In this document: one piece after another, positions 61,799-64,000 of the stretch
Position numbering within the stretch: position 1 is the stretch's first letter
How the letters are laid out: the number at the start of each line of letters is the position of its first letter
Source of the DNA: Craspedostauros australis
Taxonomy: Eukaryota > Bacillariophyta > Bacillariophyceae > Mastogloiales > Achnanthaceae
DNA: 64,000 bases
Assembly (NCBI GenBank): GCA_026770025.1
Contig: JAMXDE010000010.1
Location: 2,108,001 to 2,172,000 of the forward strand
Direction of reading: 5' to 3'
The notes under the pieces: generated by a model
Databases searched by the model: none
What the model saw: only the letters and a program-made list of their open reading frames with translations
Told to the model about the DNA's origin: nothing
Made by a program: the position numbers and the translations under genes

Positions 61799-63201
61799 AG
61801 CAAACCCGAACGACTGTTGACATCGCGCAGTACGTTGCAATCCGCTGATGTTGCACAATTTTACGAAGCGGTCGCTGACCGCAGCCGTGAAAAAAGGCGC
61901 CGCTGGGTCCGTGCAAACTTGGAGAGTTGGGGACATCAACGGGCAACTGCCACCTTCGGGAGAGTCGATAAACGGATGACTTTGATCCGTGCTTGGCCTC
62001 CCACATCTAGCTATCATACACCTTTCACAGAGCATTTTTCAGCCGGCGAGGGCAATCAATGACATCAAACTGAAAATGGAGGGAGTAACGTAACGCAAGG
62101 TCTGGTATAGTATGGCACATATGGCACAGCTACGACCATGACACGAGACCGCAATGTGCCGAACTCTCAACCCCGCATGGGATCCTTTGACGGTGGCGCG
62201 CAGTGATCGACAATGCTGTTTACTCGCAGCACAACACAACACGAACCACAGAAGCACACCGAGAGAGCACAAACAGATGAGCGCCAGCAGCTTAGGTAGC
62301 CGCAACAAAAATGAAATGGCACAGACAGCTGCTCCGGGACTACTCTCTCGCTACCAACAATAACACTATTCTACAACGCAACATACATGAACCGAATCTG
62401 CTCTGCTGCTATCTCCAACCACAACACCAATCCAAACGAAAAACGCCAAGCACAAGCAATCCAAGTACTGCACCATGCTCTTCTCATAAACTTCGTCGCC
62501 ATGGACCACATGAAAACATGAATGTTCTAATCAATAGAGAAAGCTGCCAACAACGCAAACGTAGAAGTACAAAGATGGAATGAGGCTGAGCGGAGGAGTG
62601 CTGGTATGCTTCCGGCCTGAACTTACGCCTATCTATGTCCCTTCTGTTCCATTCCTCCGCGAAATGCGTGCTTGGCACAAAGCAACGTAGTACACAGTAC
62701 CATTCCTCTGTTTCTGTACTGTACACATATACTATCCTATTTGTACCAAAAGGTATCCAAATTTGTTGATGTGACGACAAATTGGGCGAAACGAACACCA
62801 AAAGAAAGGTAGCGATTGCCTTCGCCGGACGACGCGTTTGGTGTTGCTTTCTCAATGTGTTCTCGTCAGTTTGCGGGTGGACGTCTTGGTAGGGTTCATG
62901 CCACCAAACGACACACACACACATGCATGCAGAAACAGGAAGAGGAAGAGTCGGAGAAAGAGAACGAGAAGGGAGAGGAGCTGCCAACTGCCTCTTGTCA
63001 CTTTCAATACGGAGAGCACTCACCCATCGAACAGAATTCATCGCAACAACATCTTCCACAGGCGTTGCATCCACATCGACCAACCATCGACCAACAAGTG
63101 ATCGTTCTGCTGTTTGCTACACCACAAATACTGTCGACTTTCACAGATATAATACTTGGTCACACGATCTTTCAACTGCAACTGCTCCAAAGGTATCCAC
63201 A
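61799..63201. other. Spacer and leader of the RBR ligase gene
   Basis: No gene is supported. The first part is 3' flank of the LARP4-like gene. The part from about 62800 carries a (CA)n run (62910-62922) and purine-rich stretches and probably includes the promoter and leader of the gene starting at 63202. The open frame 62816-63997 overlaps that gene in another frame and is not considered real. Confidence 0.45.
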
Positions 63202-64000
63202 ATGGCTTCCGAATGCCCCATTTGCTACGGAGAGTTCTCACCGAGTGCGCTCGAAGTGGCGCGGGGAAAGGACGGGTACGGCCCTGCTTTCGAAACAGAC
63301 GAGGAGCAAGGCAGTCAGAATGACGGCAATAATGCAAATCACACCACCACTGTGGATACAAATGTGGATACATGGTTTCGTGAAGAAGACGCGGACGTGG
63401 ATGCGACCAACAACGACCGTGAGAATGCAAGGAAACGCAGTTCCCTGGAGGTGGACTCCGGCGATGGTTCTGATTCTCATTCCCGCCACGGGGCGATGGA
63501 AGATACCGAAGGTGGAATGGCCCCAGCCACTGCAATTACAAGTGCAACTCCAGCCGCGACGGTCGGTTCGGTGCATCCAATCACGGTGCCGGGTTGCCAG
63601 CACACATTCTGCAGACAGTGCCTCACCCAGTACTGCATCCATTCCATCGAATCCAACGAAATGCCGATCATCTGCCCGATGCAACAGCACCCTGCGTGCT
63701 CCACAAGGTTGGATGAAGAGCTGGTCAAAGAGTTGCTCTTGCATCCGGCAGATGATACCGATGTCGTCTTTGGCGATGACAATGATGACAACGACGATCA
63801 TGACATCGGATCCAATCTTGTCAACGGCAATCCTTCACAGCAACGACACCAGGAGAAGCGCCAGGAACAGCAAAGACGGTCAAAGCTCTGGCAGCGATTC
63901 CGACGATCCCAGCAGATGCTCCAGGACCCAACCCTCGCTGCGTGCACAAGGTGCTCCGGACTGTGCTCCAAAGAGAACGACCAAGACGCTGGGTTGAAGG
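63202..64000 (+). CDS. RBR-type (RING-between-RING) E3 ubiquitin ligase, 5' part, runs off the window
   Basis: ATG 63202 (ACA before it) opens a frame that stays open to the window edge (266 codons seen). It begins at once with the first zinc pair of a RING domain, ECPICYGEFSPSAL. The second half of the RING (GCQHTFCRQCLTQYCIHSIE, then IICPMQQHPAC) comes about 140 residues later, separated by an acidic Asp/Asn/Thr-rich insert where an ordinary RING has a dozen or so residues. After another acidic stretch, WQRFRRSQQMLQDPTLAACT with following RC and C residues matches the linker and first zinc ligands of an IBR domain. RBR ligases pass ubiquitin through a catalytic Cys in a second RING, which would lie beyond the window. 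If the IBR reading is wrong it would be a plain RING ligase. No signal peptide is seen. Confidence 0.82.
   Translation, partial: MASECPICYGEFSPSALEVARGKDGYGPAFETDEEQGSQNDGNNANHTTTVDTNVDTWFREEDADVDATNNDRENARKRSSLEVDSGDGSDSHSRHGAMEDTEGGMAPATAITSATPAATVGSVHPITVPGCQHTFCRQCLTQYCIHSIESNEMPIICPMQQHPACSTRLDEELVKELLLHPADDTDVVFGDDNDDNDDHDIGSNLVNGNPSQQRHQEKRQEQQRRSKLWQRFRRSQQMLQDPTLAACTRCSGLCSKENDQDAGLK

Noticed and set aside
62816-63997. Plus-strand open frame of 393 codons at the right end
   Set aside because: It overlaps the RING-containing frame starting at 63202, which carries clear zinc ligands; this frame has none.

Overview
This is nuclear DNA of a photosynthetic eukaryote, most likely a diatom or a close stramenopile relative. 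Genes are separated by spacers of roughly 0.4 to 2.2 kb. Introns are short (about 110 to 380 nt) with GT..AG ends, and nearly every inferred start codon has A at position -3. Two proteins carry a hydrophobic signal segment followed by a presequence starting with F or Y after a small residue, the pattern of import into a secondary red plastid. A PIF/Harbinger DNA transposase is also present. The species cannot be named from sequence alone, and no prokaryotic operon, CRISPR, rRNA or tRNA gene was seen.

Region 1 (about 1-35.5 kb) is a cluster of four very large, intronless plus-strand genes (1173-10784, 19886-23239, 24224-31096, 32637-35534). They encode 965- to 3203-residue, Ser/Thr/Lys-rich, mostly disordered proteins without signal peptides. 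They share short modules: basic patches carrying Trp/Phe that resemble MARCKS effector domains, PPMSP motifs, P/S-x-W amphipathic segments, an FRxTxLLxT-like motif, and in two of them a C-terminal helix pair. Inside the cluster lie a three-exon minus-strand gene (11716-14160) with a globular centre and an Arg/Ser-rich tail, and a two-exon Harbinger-type transposase gene (16813-17999) with its DDE triad intact.

Region 2 (about 36-48 kb) holds a two-exon VPPG-repeat protein (minus), a plastid-targeted N-acetylglutamate synthase-like protein that has the amino-acid-kinase part but no acetyltransferase domain (plus), a ubiquitin-specific protease with all catalytic residues (minus), and a putative plastid membrane protein (minus).

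Region 3 (about 48.8-64 kb) holds a 1704-residue ABC-type ATPase with a long Gln-rich N-terminus and substitutions at several catalytic positions (minus, two exons), a secretory cyclophilin (minus, with a possible extra signal-peptide exon), a LARP4-type La-related RNA-binding protein (plus, two exons), and the 5' part of an RBR-type E3 ubiquitin ligase running off the right edge (plus).

The housekeeping-like genes show no evident shared pathway beyond loose links in protein folding and ubiquitin turnover. The most unusual content is the cluster of giant disordered proteins, which looks like a locally expanded family with a possible role at membranes or the cortex. That role is inference only.
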